A DNA stretch of 64,000 nucleotides. It comes from Nesterenkonia salmonea (GTDB taxonomy: Bacteria > Actinomycetota > Actinomycetes > Actinomycetales > Micrococcaceae). The stretch spans positions 57,628-121,627 of the forward strand of contig NZ_VAVZ01000001.1 in NCBI RefSeq assembly GCF_005771525.1, read 5' to 3'. The position numbers were made by a program, and so were the translations under genes. This document shows positions 36,210-44,431 of this stretch, piece by piece (within the stretch, counting starts at the first letter, position 1; each line of letters begins with the position of its first letter). Below the pieces are notes generated by a model. The model did not search any database and had not been told where the DNA came from. It worked only from the letters and a program-made list of their open reading frames with translations.

Positions 36210-36303
36210 GGGCCCATTCTGCCACGCATGAAAAAGGTGCTGGTCCGTCTCACATGTCGGAAATGCTGCCCACAGACTCGCGGCTACTGACTAGTCTGTC
36301 CCC

Positions 36304-37065
36304 ATGAACATTGAATCCTCTTCCCGCCGCGCACTCGTCACTGGAGCTTCCTCCGGAATCGGCGCTGCCACCGCTCTCCGCCTGACTTCCGAGGGTTGGC
36401 AAGTCTTTGCCGTAGCTCGCCGGGCTGAAAAGTTGGAGCACCTTGCCGAGCAGGAGGGCATTGTTCCCGTGGTCTGTGATGTGACCGACGCCGGCCAGGT
36501 AGCGTCCCTGCTGGAAACGGTCACCGAGGCTGGGGGAATCGACACGCTTATCAACAATGCCGGTGGCGCACTCGGGGTGGACTCAGTCGCTCAGAGCAGC
36601 GCGGAGGATTGGCGTTGGATGTACGAAGTCAATGTCTTGGGCACCCTGAACGTCACTCAAGCTTTCCTGCCGATGCTCCGGGCCCATGGTGAGGGAACAG
36701 TGCTGAATCTGACATCCACCGCCGGCACGGTGGCGTATGAGGGCGGTGCCGGGTACAACGCTGCGAAGTTCGGTCAGCATTCACTCACCAGCGTCCTCAG
36801 GCTGGAAGAAGCTGAGCACAATATCCGGGTCATCGAGGTCCAGCCCGGAATGGTCCGCACAGATGAGTTCGCCGCAAAGAGGATGAGGGGCGACGCCGCG
36901 GCGGCTGAGAAGGTCTATGCCGGTGTGGAGAAGCCCTTGGTCGCGGAGGACGTCGCTGAGATCATCACCCACGCGGTGACAGTCCCACACCATGTAAACC
37001 TCGATCAGATTGTGGTCAGACCTGTGGCGCAGGCTGCTCAGCACAAGGTGATTCGCAAAGGCTGA
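36304..37065 (+). CDS. Short-chain dehydrogenase/reductase (YdfG-like)
   Basis: This 253-residue classical SDR has the NAD(P)-binding TGASSGIGAAT (14-24), NNAGGALG, the catalytic serine in LTSTAGT and the YxxxK in YNAAK. The arginine pair ARR after the second strand suggests NADP preference. Length and blocks resemble the YdfG/serine-dehydrogenase group, which oxidises small hydroxy acids or reduces their aldehydes. It stands alone, between the divergent valS and a strong terminator. The substrate cannot be read from the sequence. Confidence 0.88.
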   Translation: MNIESSSRRALVTGASSGIGAATALRLTSEGWQVFAVARRAEKLEHLAEQEGIVPVVCDVTDAGQVASLLETVTEAGGIDTLINNAGGALGVDSVAQSSAEDWRWMYEVNVLGTLNVTQAFLPMLRAHGEGTVLNLTSTAGTVAYEGGAGYNAAKFGQHSLTSVLRLEEAEHNIRVIEVQPGMVRTDEFAAKRMRGDAAAAEKVYAGVEKPLVAEDVAEIITHAVTVPHHVNLDQIVVRPVAQAAQHKVIRKG

Positions 37066-37118
37066 GCCCCAGTAGGCAGGCGCCTGCACTCGGACGTCCA
37101 GGTCCCAATCAGAACAGA

Positions 37119-37165
37119 AAGAGCCCCGACCCGGAGCACTTCGTATGCAACAGGTCGGGGCTCTT
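37119..37165. terminator. Intrinsic terminator hairpin
   Basis: Arms AAGAGCCCCGACC (37119-37131) and GGTCGGGGCTCTT (37153-37165) pair over 13 bp with a 21-base loop. It lies between the SDR stop and the stop of the DsbA-like gene on the other strand and can serve both. Confidence 0.85.
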
Positions 37166-37176
37166 CGCCGTGTGAA

Positions 37177-37776
37177 TCAGCCGAACTGTGGGCCTTCAGT
37201 GCGTGAGCGCTTCAGCTCAAAGAAGTAGGGGTACTCCGCCAACGCCACGGCACCGTCGAAGATCTTCCCGGCGTCCTCGCCGGTGGGTACCCGCGTGATG
37301 ACCGGGCCGAAGAACGCGGTGCCGGCGAATGCCACGATCGGCGTGCCAACATCCTGACCCACCTGGGAGATTCCGGCATCATGAGAGGTGCGCATTGCGT
37401 CGTCGTAGGTGTCTGTCTTGGCACCATCAACTAGGGACTCGTCTTCACCGATCTCGGCAAGTGCGCGGCGTGAAGCCGCTTCGAAGTCTCGGTGTCCGTT
37501 GACGTGAATGTCGTGACCGATGGCGGTGTAGAAGTCGCCGATCTTCTCCGGAGCTGTTTGAGCCACGGCCATCGAGGTGCGTGCCGGGATCCAACGCGCC
37601 AGAACGTCGTCGTCTTCAGTGGGTGCTGGGTTCTTGTCCTCATTGAGCACACCCAGGCTCATGACGTTCCACTTCACCTCGATATCGCGGACCTTCTCCA
37701 CTTCAATAATCCAGCGGGAGGTCGCGTAGGCGAAGGGGCAGATGGGGTCAAACCAGAAGTCAACGCGCTCAGCCAT
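37177..37776 (-). CDS. Mycothiol-linked DsbA-fold oxidoreductase, Rv2466c-like
   Basis: This 199-residue thioredoxin-fold protein matches the mycobacterial Rv2466c family of mycothiol-dependent reductases over its whole length: DFWFDPICPFAYATSRWI, VMSLGVLNE, VGQDVGTPIVAF, FFGPVITRVP and the ending EYPYFFELKRSR. The family active site is Cys-Pro-Trp-Cys; here it is Cys-Pro-Phe-Ala (13-16), so only the first cysteine remains. A one-cysteine site can still form a mixed disulfide with mycothiol but not an internal one. It lies downstream of mycothione reductase, a sensible partner, separated by 70 bp. Confidence 0.85.
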   Translation of the reverse strand: MAERVDFWFDPICPFAYATSRWIIEVEKVRDIEVKWNVMSLGVLNEDKNPAPTEDDDVLARWIPARTSMAVAQTAPEKIGDFYTAIGHDIHVNGHRDFEAASRRALAEIGEDESLVDGAKTDTYDDAMRTSHDAGISQVGQDVGTPIVAFAGTAFFGPVITRVPTGEDAGKIFDGAVALAEYPYFFELKRSRTEGPQFG

Positions 37777-37846
37777 GAGGTGGTCCTTTCAATCAGCGTA
37801 CAGAGATTCCTCCCATGCCAACCCTGATGAGACCGAAGTCATTCCT

Positions 37847-39289
37847 TTACAGCGGAGGCTCTGCCGGAATCGGGACCTCCAGGCCGAGCAGGGCGTTCTC
37901 TGTGACTTCCATCAGGGCCGGGTGAATCCAGTATTGACCTCGGGCGGCGGTGTAGGCGTCCTGACCGAAGCTCATAGCGTGGACGATCGGCTGGATGAGG
38001 TTCGAGGACTGGTACCCGATGGCATGAGCACCCAAGATGTGACCATCCCGACGGTCAGCAATGACCTTCATGATTCCCGTCTGGTCTTCCATGGCCCAGC
38101 CGTAGGCGGTGTCCCCGTAGCGCTGAGTCTTGACGGTCAGGTGCTCAGCACCGATCTGCTCTGCAGCTTGGGCTTCGGTGAGGCCCACAACGGCAATCTC
38201 AGGGTGGGAGAAGATTGCCGCAGGGATGGCTTCGTGACGCACACGCCGTAGATGCTGTGGGTTCTCCAGGTTGTGCGCCGCAACGCGCGCTTCATGGTTG
38301 GCCACGTGTTTGAGCATGGGAGCAGACGAGATGTCTCCGATGGCGTAGACGCCCTCGACTGGCTCTCCGTCTATCTGGACTCGGAGGTACTCATCCACTG
38401 CGATCCGACCGTCAGGGTGAAGGTCAAGCCCTGCATCTGCCGCTCCTACCGAATCGCTGTTGGGCACCCGCCCGATGGCAATGAGCACCGTGTCAGCCTG
38501 CACCTCTTCGGCACGGCCGTCTGAGGTCACCAGCTGGGCGGTGACTCCGCCGTGGGCGTCTTCGACGATGCCCGCGAGGGTCCTTTGGTAGCGAACTGAC
38601 CAGTTCGCTTCCGCCTGGGCGGAGTAGGCCTCGGAGATCTCCTGATCCAGCTGGTTCATCAACCCGACGCTGCGGTTGATCTGAGTCACCTCTGATCCGA
38701 GTCCGGAGAAGATGCCCGCGAATTCACAGGCGATATACCCGCCCCCGACGATCAGTATTCTCCTTGGAAGTTCGTCGATGCGCATGATGGTATCCGAGGT
38801 GTGGACCTGTGGGAGCTCAATACCTGGCACATCTGGAAGCACCGGGCGGGAACCAGCGGCGATGACCATCTGCTCAGCGGTGACCTCGTTACCTGAGGTG
38901 GTGCGGAAAGACCGGGGACTGGTCAGCGTGACACGCTCCGCAATGAGGTCCACATTCTCCAAACGGTCACGGTAGTCGCGTCCGCCGGCGGAGATCGCAT
39001 CAATCCGGCTGAAGATGCGGTCCCTGATAGCTGGCCAATCGGCGTGTTCGGTGGTCATCGTGACGCCGAGACGTGCCGCCTCCTCCGGGGCCCTCGCCAG
39101 GGCAGCGGGGCGGACATACATCTTGGTGGGGATGCACCCGACGTTGAGGCAGGTTCCGCCGAAAGCCCCGGTGGACGGGATTCCCTGATCAGCCAGGGCA
39201 ACCCGTTTCTGGTCCCAGTAGGGAGTGATCAAAGAGTTCCCAGAGCCGGAGCCAATGATCGCGAGGTCATAGGGTCCCACAGGGTTCAT
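37847..39289 (-). CDS. mtr: Mycothione reductase
   Basis: Mtr reduces the disulfide of mycothiol, the main small thiol of actinobacteria, with NADPH. The 480 residues show FAD binding IIGSGSGN, the redox-active GTCLNVGCIPTKM, NADPH binding VGGGYIACEFAG, the second FAD block VYAIGDIS and a C-terminal dimer domain with IHPALMEVTENAL, whose His-Pro and Glu form the acid-base pair. GSGSGN near the start is typical of Mtr rather than of glutathione or lipoamide enzymes. Its ATG overlaps the parA stop (ATGA), an unusual pairing. Its presence indicates that the organism makes mycothiol. Confidence 0.95.
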   Translation of the reverse strand: MNPVGPYDLAIIGSGSGNSLITPYWDQKRVALADQGIPSTGAFGGTCLNVGCIPTKMYVRPAALARAPEEAARLGVTMTTEHADWPAIRDRIFSRIDAISAGGRDYRDRLENVDLIAERVTLTSPRSFRTTSGNEVTAEQMVIAAGSRPVLPDVPGIELPQVHTSDTIMRIDELPRRILIVGGGYIACEFAGIFSGLGSEVTQINRSVGLMNQLDQEISEAYSAQAEANWSVRYQRTLAGIVEDAHGGVTAQLVTSDGRAEEVQADTVLIAIGRVPNSDSVGAADAGLDLHPDGRIAVDEYLRVQIDGEPVEGVYAIGDISSAPMLKHVANHEARVAAHNLENPQHLRRVRHEAIPAAIFSHPEIAVVGLTEAQAAEQIGAEHLTVKTQRYGDTAYGWAMEDQTGIMKVIADRRDGHILGAHAIGYQSSNLIQPIVHAMSFGQDAYTAARGQYWIHPALMEVTENALLGLEVPIPAEPPL

Positions 39290-40092
39290 GAGGACAGGTT
39301 CTTAGCTGGAACGAGCTGCTTGATGAGTTCATCGAAGCTCTTAGCCATATCGCGCACCTGATCACCTGGCCACTGGTGAACGGGATAGGCCGCCCCCTGG
39401 ATCTGCTGCCAGTGGGGGTTCTCCTCCAGCACGGGAAGCATGAGCTTATCAGCGTAGAGCCGTTCCATTTCCAGCAGCCGGTATTCGTGTTCGGCGGAGT
39501 CAGCCCGGGCCCTGTTGACGACGACGCCGGCTTGAGTCAGCTGGGGGGCGAACTCGTTGGAGAACATTCTGATGGCACGCATGGTCCGCTCGGTGCCCGC
39601 GACGGAGAAGAGGGAAGGTTCGGCAACGAGCAATACTTGGTGGGACGCCGCCCAGGCGATTCTGGTGAGTCCGGAGAGTGAGGGCGGGCAGTCGACCAGC
39701 ACCAGGTCATACCCGCTGAGGCCGTCAACGAGGCTTTTGAGCCGTTTCATATCCCGTGGGCGAATATCGGGGCGGTCGAACGTCGCGGAGAGCGCGGAGC
39801 CCACCACAACGTCTAGCACAGCGGTTTTCTGCTTTTCCGGGTCCAGAAGGTCCAGCCAACCTGACCGGACTACATGGTCAGCGATCTTCGCCTTACGTGA
39901 CTCTTTCAGCAGTTGGCCGGCCTCGCGTCCTGTACCCCGGGCAACGCTGAGGCCTGTAGTGGCGTCGGCGTGCGGGTCAAGGTCAATCACGAGGGTCTTG
40001 ACGCCTCTGTTGAGGGCCGCTGACGCCAAACCCATGGTGACCGAGGTCTTGCCGACCCCGCCTTTCAGACTGGACACACTGAGAATCTGCAC
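39286..40092 (-). CDS. ParA-family ATPase (orphan)
   Basis: This 268-residue P-loop ATPase has the deviant Walker A KGGVGKTS (10-17), the LVIDLDPHADAT switch block and LVDCPPSLSGL. ParA proteins use ATP-dependent DNA binding to move chromosomes, plasmids or protein clusters. No ParB or parS site is seen nearby, so it is an orphan, and it is probably not the chromosomal partition ParA, which usually sits near the origin with parB. It overlaps mtr downstream and lies 71 bp after the antibiotic-monooxygenase-like gene, with a hairpin between. Confidence 0.88.
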   Translation of the reverse strand: MQILSVSSLKGGVGKTSVTMGLASAALNRGVKTLVIDLDPHADATTGLSVARGTGREAGQLLKESRKAKIADHVVRSGWLDLLDPEKQKTAVLDVVVGSALSATFDRPDIRPRDMKRLKSLVDGLSGYDLVLVDCPPSLSGLTRIAWAASHQVLLVAEPSLFSVAGTERTMRAIRMFSNEFAPQLTQAGVVVNRARADSAEHEYRLLEMERLYADKLMLPVLEENPHWQQIQGAAYPVHQWPGDQVRDMAKSFDELIKQLVPAKNLSS

Positions 40093-40117
40093 GGTTTCAT
40101 CCTAATGCTGAAGACGG

Positions 40118-40139
40118 CCACGCAGGAGGACCTGCGTGG
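40118..40139. terminator. Small perfect hairpin upstream of parA
   Basis: CCACGCAGG (40118-40126) and CCTGCGTGG (40131-40139) pair perfectly over 9 bp with a 4-base loop, between the end of the ABM-domain gene and the parA start. It could end the upstream transcript or fold in the parA leader. Confidence 0.5.
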
Positions 40140-40163
40140 AAAGGGCGGGGGTTTGACAGGTGG

Positions 40164-40493
40164 CTAGGACACTTTCATCTCGCCCATCTCATCCCATCCC
40201 TCGGCCTCGACCGTCTGGGAGATGATGCGCGGGGTGGCGGCCAGTGCATTGTGCATAGGTCCGTCTGGATCAATTGCTGCCTGAAAGTGATCAGAAGTCA
40301 CGTGGGCTTCTGCTGCGTCATCGTCGAAGCCCTCGACCAGCACAAACTCGTTGGGGTCCTCTACGCCGCGGGACCATTCGAAGAATTTGTTCCCGGGCTC
40401 GGCACGTGTGGCTTCAGTGAACTCCCGAACAATCTGGGGCCACTGGTCGGCGTGCGAGGGCTTGACGGGGAACTTGACGACAATAAGGATCAT
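40164..40493 (-). CDS. Antibiotic biosynthesis monooxygenase (ABM) domain protein
   Basis: This 109-residue protein has the small ferredoxin-like ABM fold, with ILIVVKFPVKPSHADQWP at the start, EPGNKFFEWSRGVEDPNEF in the middle and HVTSDHFQAAI near the end. Relatives include quinol monooxygenases of the YgiN type, which act without metal or flavin, as well as heme-degrading and purely structural members. The Phe-Phe-Glu-Trp and His residues are in the usual places. Its neighbours (MerR-type regulator and ParA) do not indicate a pathway. Confidence 0.8.
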   Translation of the reverse strand: MILIVVKFPVKPSHADQWPQIVREFTEATRAEPGNKFFEWSRGVEDPNEFVLVEGFDDDAAEAHVTSDHFQAAIDPDGPMHNALAATPRIISQTVEAEGWDEMGEMKVS

Positions 40494-40555
40494 CGGCGCG
40501 GACCTTCCCTGTAGTGGTGACGTTGGCGTGAACCTGAGTTATGCGGCCATGGCAG

Positions 40556-41164
40556 TCATGACGCCTGCTGGCGCTTGGCCCGAAGCCGAGAGAACTCATC
40601 CATAGCGGTCGCCACGGATGGTTCTTCCGACACCGCCTCAGGGGCTTCACTGCGCTCACGGGGTAGTTCGGCGAGACTGCCTTCGACTTCACGCCAGACA
40701 CGACCGACGGCGATTCCGAACACTCCCTGTCCACCCTGGACGAGGTCGATCACCTCATCGGTGGAGGTACATTCGTAGACGCTCGCTCCGTCAGACATCA
40801 GCGTAATCTCAGCGAGGTCTTCCACTCCGCGTTCACGCAAGTGTTCGATCGCCGCACGGATCTGCTGCAGGGAAACCCCAGTGTCCAGCAGCCGCTTGAC
40901 GACCTTGAGAACCAGAACGTCCCGGAATGAGTAGAGCCTGGCGGATCCGGATCCGGAGGCATTGCGCAACGTTGGCTCAACGAGCTTAGTACGAGCCCAG
41001 TAGTCCAGCTGACGGTAGGTGATACCGGCCGCCGAACACGCAACCGGTCCCCGGTATCCCATGTCCTCATCCAGGTCAGGTAAACCGTCGTTGAACAGGG
41101 TGTCCTGAGCCGGGGGGCAGGAGTGGTGTCGGGTGCGCGGTAGTTCAGCGCGTTGGTCCTTCAC
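40556..41164 (-). CDS. MerR-type transcription regulator (Rv1830-like)
   Basis: This 202-residue regulator has a winged helix-turn-helix that begins GYRGPVACSAAGITYRQLDY (36-55), then WARTKLVEPTLRNA and SARLYSFRDVLVLKVVKRLL. The DNA-binding domain is not at the very N terminus as in classic MerR proteins; a 35-residue lead precedes it. Position two genes downstream of ftsR with DUF151 between matches the mycobacterial Rv1828-Rv1829-Rv1830 order, so it is the Rv1830 equivalent. The effector and targets are unknown. The start is a GTG at 41164. Confidence 0.88.
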   Translation of the reverse strand: MKDQRAELPRTRHHSCPPAQDTLFNDGLPDLDEDMGYRGPVACSAAGITYRQLDYWARTKLVEPTLRNASGSGSARLYSFRDVLVLKVVKRLLDTGVSLQQIRAAIEHLRERGVEDLAEITLMSDGASVYECTSTDEVIDLVQGGQGVFGIAVGRVWREVEGSLAELPRERSEAPEAVSEEPSVATAMDEFSRLRAKRQQAS

Positions 41165-41271
41165 TCAGGCACCTCTCTGGTGGTGTGCGTCACGTCGTAT
41201 CGGATCACTGTGGCCAGTCTATCCGCGTCGAGTCTTCTTGTGGTGGCAGGAGCCCTCAGTCTCGGCGTGTC

Positions 41272-41829
41272 TCATGACCTGCCGAAGTCTTCGGGGTCGG
41301 CATCGCTGAGGTACTTCTGAAATTCGCGAATCTCATCCTCTGAGATAGGACCTTTGCCTGCCAGGTGCTCAGCTTCAGCCCTGGCTGCGGGCGTGGGCTC
41401 GCTCTGCGAGGTCTTATAGCGAGGAGTCACGGAGACCGCTTCCAGCGTTGAGCGGGCCATAGTGACCGGGCATTGGGCGCGCACAGCCACCGCGATAGCG
41501 TCAGAGGCTCGCGCGTCAATGGTGTTGCCGGTGTTGAGCCGGACATAGCCCGCGTAGGTACTCATATCGAGAAGTCTGATCTCAACGGCAGCGATACCCC
41601 TGCCGAAGCTCTCCAGCACGTTAGTGAGCAGATCGTGCGTCATGGGACGAGGAGGGACTTCTCCCTGGAGAGCTCGCGCCACAGCAGCGGCCTCAGCTGG
41701 GCCGACGACGACGGCCACATGGAACGTCTCTGTGCCAGGTTCGGCACCGCGCAGAATCAGCACAGGTTGATTGTTGGGCAGCTCAACACGAACACCCATC
41801 ACCTCTAGTCGAACCTGCGCATCATCCAT
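41272..41829 (-). CDS. Bifunctional nuclease family protein (DUF151)
   Basis: This 185-residue protein matches the DUF151 / bifunctional nuclease family, with VLILRGAEPGTETFHVAVVV, PRPMTHDLLTNVLESFG and ARASDAIAVAVRA, the last holding the conserved acidic residues. The family name comes from a plant member with DNase and RNase activity; in actinobacteria (Rv1829) the role is not settled. The C-terminal 50 residues are acidic. It lies between two MerR-type regulators in the conserved gcvH-garA-ftsR-DUF151-MerR series. Confidence 0.88.
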   Translation of the reverse strand: MDDAQVRLEVMGVRVELPNNQPVLILRGAEPGTETFHVAVVVGPAEAAAVARALQGEVPPRPMTHDLLTNVLESFGRGIAAVEIRLLDMSTYAGYVRLNTGNTIDARASDAIAVAVRAQCPVTMARSTLEAVSVTPRYKTSQSEPTPAARAEAEHLAGKGPISEDEIREFQKYLSDADPEDFGRS

Positions 41830-41874
41830 TATTCAAGTGTATGCCTGTCGAGCCGGCCGAGGAGTCCAGTGTCC

Positions 41875-42630
41875 TCAACGACGGTCGATTTTCTCCACTG
41901 CCGCGTCCATGATGGAGGCGCGCAGCTCTTTGAGGCACTGCAGCATTTCTTTCGAGGATTCAGCGACTCGCGCACGCGCCGCAGCGTCTTTCCGAGCTGC
42001 CTGCGGGGCCATGGCGCGTCCTATGAGATCAAGCTCGGCGTCAGCGGATCGGCGAAGTGTCACCAGGTGTTTTGGCTCCAACCCGTAGCGCGCCAAGACT
42101 CGGACAGCTTTCACCGCTTTGAGGTCATGATGACTGTAGTTGCCCTGGGCGTCCGCCGTGATGATGCGGAATTTCTCCAGAGTGTCGAGCATGCCGCGGG
42201 TCGCTCCCGAGAGGGCGCGCAGTTCTTTGCGGCTCATTGGACGGCTGCGCCCCGTGATCTGTGCGGCCATCTCTCCCGTGACCTCACGAGGGCCGACAGG
42301 AGCTGACTCTGGGAGCGCTTCGGGCTTCTCCCCCACGTCTATGGCGTCCATTGTTTGCTTAATGACGTCCAATGGCATGTACCGGTCGCGCTGCAGCGCA
42401 AGGATGAAGCGCAGGCGTTCGACGTCGGCTGCGGAGTACTTACGGTAACCCGATTGGGTTCGCGCGGGCTCCACGAGGTCGCGTTCTTCCAGGAACCTCA
42501 GTTTCGATGCTGAGAGATCCGGAAATTCGCGCTGTAGTTCACGCAGCACTTCAGAGATGGTGAAGACATGGGAATTGGCAGGCCCGGCCTTCTCAGCCGG
42601 CTTAGGCTGACGAGCAGGTGTTGCACTCAC
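41875..42630 (-). CDS. ftsR: MerR-type regulator FtsR-like (Rv1828 equivalent)
   Basis: This 251-residue protein has a MerR-type winged helix-turn-helix after a 25-residue lead: FTISEVLRELQREFPDLSAS, LRFLEERDLVEPAR and YRKYSAADVERLRFILALQR. That wording and the place next to garA match Rv1828 / FtsR, which in Corynebacterium activates the cell-division gene ftsZ. The C-terminal half binds an unknown effector or forms a dimer. The start is a GTG at 42630 with AGAGGA about ten bases before it. It is followed 45 bp later by the DUF151 gene. Confidence 0.88.
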   Translation of the reverse strand: MSATPARQPKPAEKAGPANSHVFTISEVLRELQREFPDLSASKLRFLEERDLVEPARTQSGYRKYSAADVERLRFILALQRDRYMPLDVIKQTMDAIDVGEKPEALPESAPVGPREVTGEMAAQITGRSRPMSRKELRALSGATRGMLDTLEKFRIITADAQGNYSHHDLKAVKAVRVLARYGLEPKHLVTLRRSADAELDLIGRAMAPQAARKDAAARARVAESSKEMLQCLKELRASIMDAAVEKIDRR

Positions 42631-42728
42631 GGGCGCATCCTCTTTCAGGTTCAGGGGAAGGAAAGAAGTCAGCCTCAGAATAACGTGCGAATCGCCGAAG
42701 TCCGATCATTTGTCCATTGCCGGAGGTT

Positions 42729-43169
42729 TCAGTCGCCTCCGGAGTAGAACGTGAGGCGGAATTTGCCGACCTGAACTTCGTCGCTTGTGGTGAGTGTGTA
42801 GTGATCTACACGGTCATGATTGACGTAGGTTCCGTTGAGGCTGCCGAGGTCCTCGACGTCGAAACCACGCTCATCCCGGTTGATCTTCACATGGCGCCGA
42901 GAGACGGTCACATCGTCGAGGAAGATGTCTGCCTCGGGGTGGCGACCCACGATGGTTTCGTCTTTATCGAGGAGGAAACGCGCGCCCTGGTTCGCCCCGG
43001 TGTGGGCTATGAGCAGGGCGGAGTTCTTGGGCAGGGCGCTGATGGCAGCGATGTCCTGCTCCGAGAGGTTGGCTTCCGGTGGGCCAGTGTTCGCCGGTGG
43101 CAGCGCAATGGAGGTTGACTCCGCCGCGCTCTCCGGGGCGGAATGCTGATGGTCGTTCGGCTCAGTCAC
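42729..43169 (-). CDS. garA: FHA-domain protein GarA/OdhI-like
   Basis: GarA/OdhI binds and inhibits 2-oxoglutarate dehydrogenase until phosphorylated near its N terminus by PknG or PknB. The 146 residues end with a complete FHA domain: ETIVGRHPEADIFLDDVTVS, then RRH, DLGSLNGTYVN and VQVGKFRLTF. The N-terminal phospho-site, ETTSVF in mycobacteria, reads ESTSIAL (residues 17-23 from the GTG), so one threonine remains but the following Phe is gone. I chose the GTG at 43169 because an AGGAGG lies six bases upstream; the open frame extends 13 codons earlier without such a site. It sits between gcvH and ftsR as in mycobacteria. Confidence 0.9.
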   Translation of the reverse strand: MTEPNDHQHSAPESAAESTSIALPPANTGPPEANLSEQDIAAISALPKNSALLIAHTGANQGARFLLDKDETIVGRHPEADIFLDDVTVSRRHVKINRDERGFDVEDLGSLNGTYVNHDRVDHYTLTTSDEVQVGKFRLTFYSGGD

Positions 43170-43282
43170 CAGTCCCTCCTCTCTATGCATAGTGGGGTGC
43201 GGTGGCACCTGAGATCTTGACGGATATTCTGGTCGATTCAGGACCGAACCCCGGGTAACAACTATATAACAGGCTGCCCAGT

Positions 43283-43669
43283 TCAGCCCACTTGCTGGGT
43301 GTAGTCCTCCGCGCTGAGGAGGTCGTCAATCCCGGAGGCGTCTGCGAGCTTCACTTCGAAGAGCCATCCGGCGCCGTAGGGGTCGGAATTGATGACCTGG
43401 GGCTTGTCGTCGAGCTCTTCGTTGACAGCGGTGATTTCACCTGCCACGGGGGCGAAGATGTCCGAGACCGACTTTGTGGACTCCACCTCTCCGACCACGT
43501 CGCCGGCCGCGACGGTGGCCCCCACTTCTGGGTGCTCTACGTACACCACTTCACCGAGGGCATCTTGTGCGAAGTCCGTGATGCCGATGCGCACCACACC
43601 CTCGGCTTCGGCTGAGGAAATCCACTCGTGCTCTGCGCTGTACTTCAGCTCGGCGGGGATGCTGCTCAT
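43283..43669 (-). CDS. gcvH: Glycine cleavage system H protein
   Basis: GcvH carries the aminomethyl group on a lipoyl arm between the P, T and L proteins of glycine cleavage. The 128 residues match the family throughout: YSAEHEWI near the start, GITDFAQDALGEVVYVE, and the lipoyl site VGEVESTKSVSD, whose lysine takes the cofactor. The other glycine-cleavage genes are not in the window. It begins the conserved gcvH-garA-ftsR-DUF151-MerR series. Confidence 0.97.
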   Translation of the reverse strand: MSSIPAELKYSAEHEWISSAEAEGVVRIGITDFAQDALGEVVYVEHPEVGATVAAGDVVGEVESTKSVSDIFAPVAGEITAVNEELDDKPQVINSDPYGAGWLFEVKLADASGIDDLLSAEDYTQQVG

Positions 43670-43751
43670 CGTGTGGGCTCCTTCGAAGTGGCGGGAGAAA
43701 CGTGTACCGAGGACAACTTAGCACCCTGTCGGGCGTGTCGCAGGCCCGTGG

Positions 43752-44408
43752 TCATCCCAGGATGCCTTCGCGGATCGCGCGCAGCACAGCATTGGTGCGA
43801 TCCCGAGCCCCGAGCTTGATCAGGATCGACGAGATGTGGTTCTTGACAGTCCCCTCTGCCAAGTGGATCAGCTCTGCGACCTGCCGGTTCGAATATCCTT
43901 CAGCGACCAGACGAAGCACCTCCACTTCACGCTCCGTGAGGCGTTCAACGACTAGGCCGGCAGCCCCTGTCGGAGGCGGAGAGGCCCGGATCGCTCGCAC
44001 CAGCCGGTCTGTGATGGAGGGGGCGATGAGCGTGCCACCGTTGGCGAGTGCATGGACTGCCTGAGCGAGTTGGTCTACGGTGACGTCTTTGAGCAGATAG
44101 CCGCGGGCTCCGGCGCGGAGGGCATCGAGCACCAGAGTGTCGTCGTCGAAAGTGGTCAGCACCAGCACGGGGATGTCACAGCTCTGCTCCTGGAGCTTGT
44201 GAAGAAGCCACAAGCCGTCGTACTTCGGCATGCGCAGATCCAGCAGAACCACCTGAGGGGCGCTCGTTTCGATTGCGGCGAGCGCTTCTGAGCCGTCGCC
44301 TGCTTCTGCCACCACGTTGATCCCGCCGAGTTCCAGTAATGTGCGAATCCCATGGCGCACCAGCGTTTGGTCATCGACTACGAGAACGCGCACCGACGGC
44401 GCAGTCAT
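43752..44408 (-). CDS. NarL/LuxR-type response regulator
   Basis: From the ATG at 44408 this is a 218-residue regulator with a receiver domain (VRVLVVDDQTLVRHG start, phosphate-accepting Asp in VVLLDLRMP, and switch Thr in VLTTFDDD) and a C-terminal LuxR-type helix-turn-helix (LTEREVEVLRLVAEGYSNRQ, AEGTVKNHIS). The start is not certain: a TTG overlapping the kinase stop (TTGA) would add nine residues. It is paired with the sensor kinase upstream, and the operon lies divergent to an ABC export pair at 45717 that it probably controls. Confidence 0.93.
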   Translation of the reverse strand: MTAPSVRVLVVDDQTLVRHGIRTLLELGGINVVAEAGDGSEALAAIETSAPQVVLLDLRMPKYDGLWLLHKLQEQSCDIPVLVLTTFDDDTLVLDALRAGARGYLLKDVTVDQLAQAVHALANGGTLIAPSITDRLVRAIRASPPPTGAAGLVVERLTEREVEVLRLVAEGYSNRQVAELIHLAEGTVKNHISSILIKLGARDRTNAVLRAIREGILG

Positions 44409-44431
44409 GCTGTCGGTGAGGTCGTGCTCAC

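Noticed and set aside
36210-36303. A T-box upstream of valS
   Set aside because: The region lacks the conserved T-box sequence and a specifier stem; only ileS has them.
39286-40092. Chromosomal parABS partition locus
   Set aside because: No parB and no parS-like 16-bp palindrome were seen; neighbours are not origin-linked.
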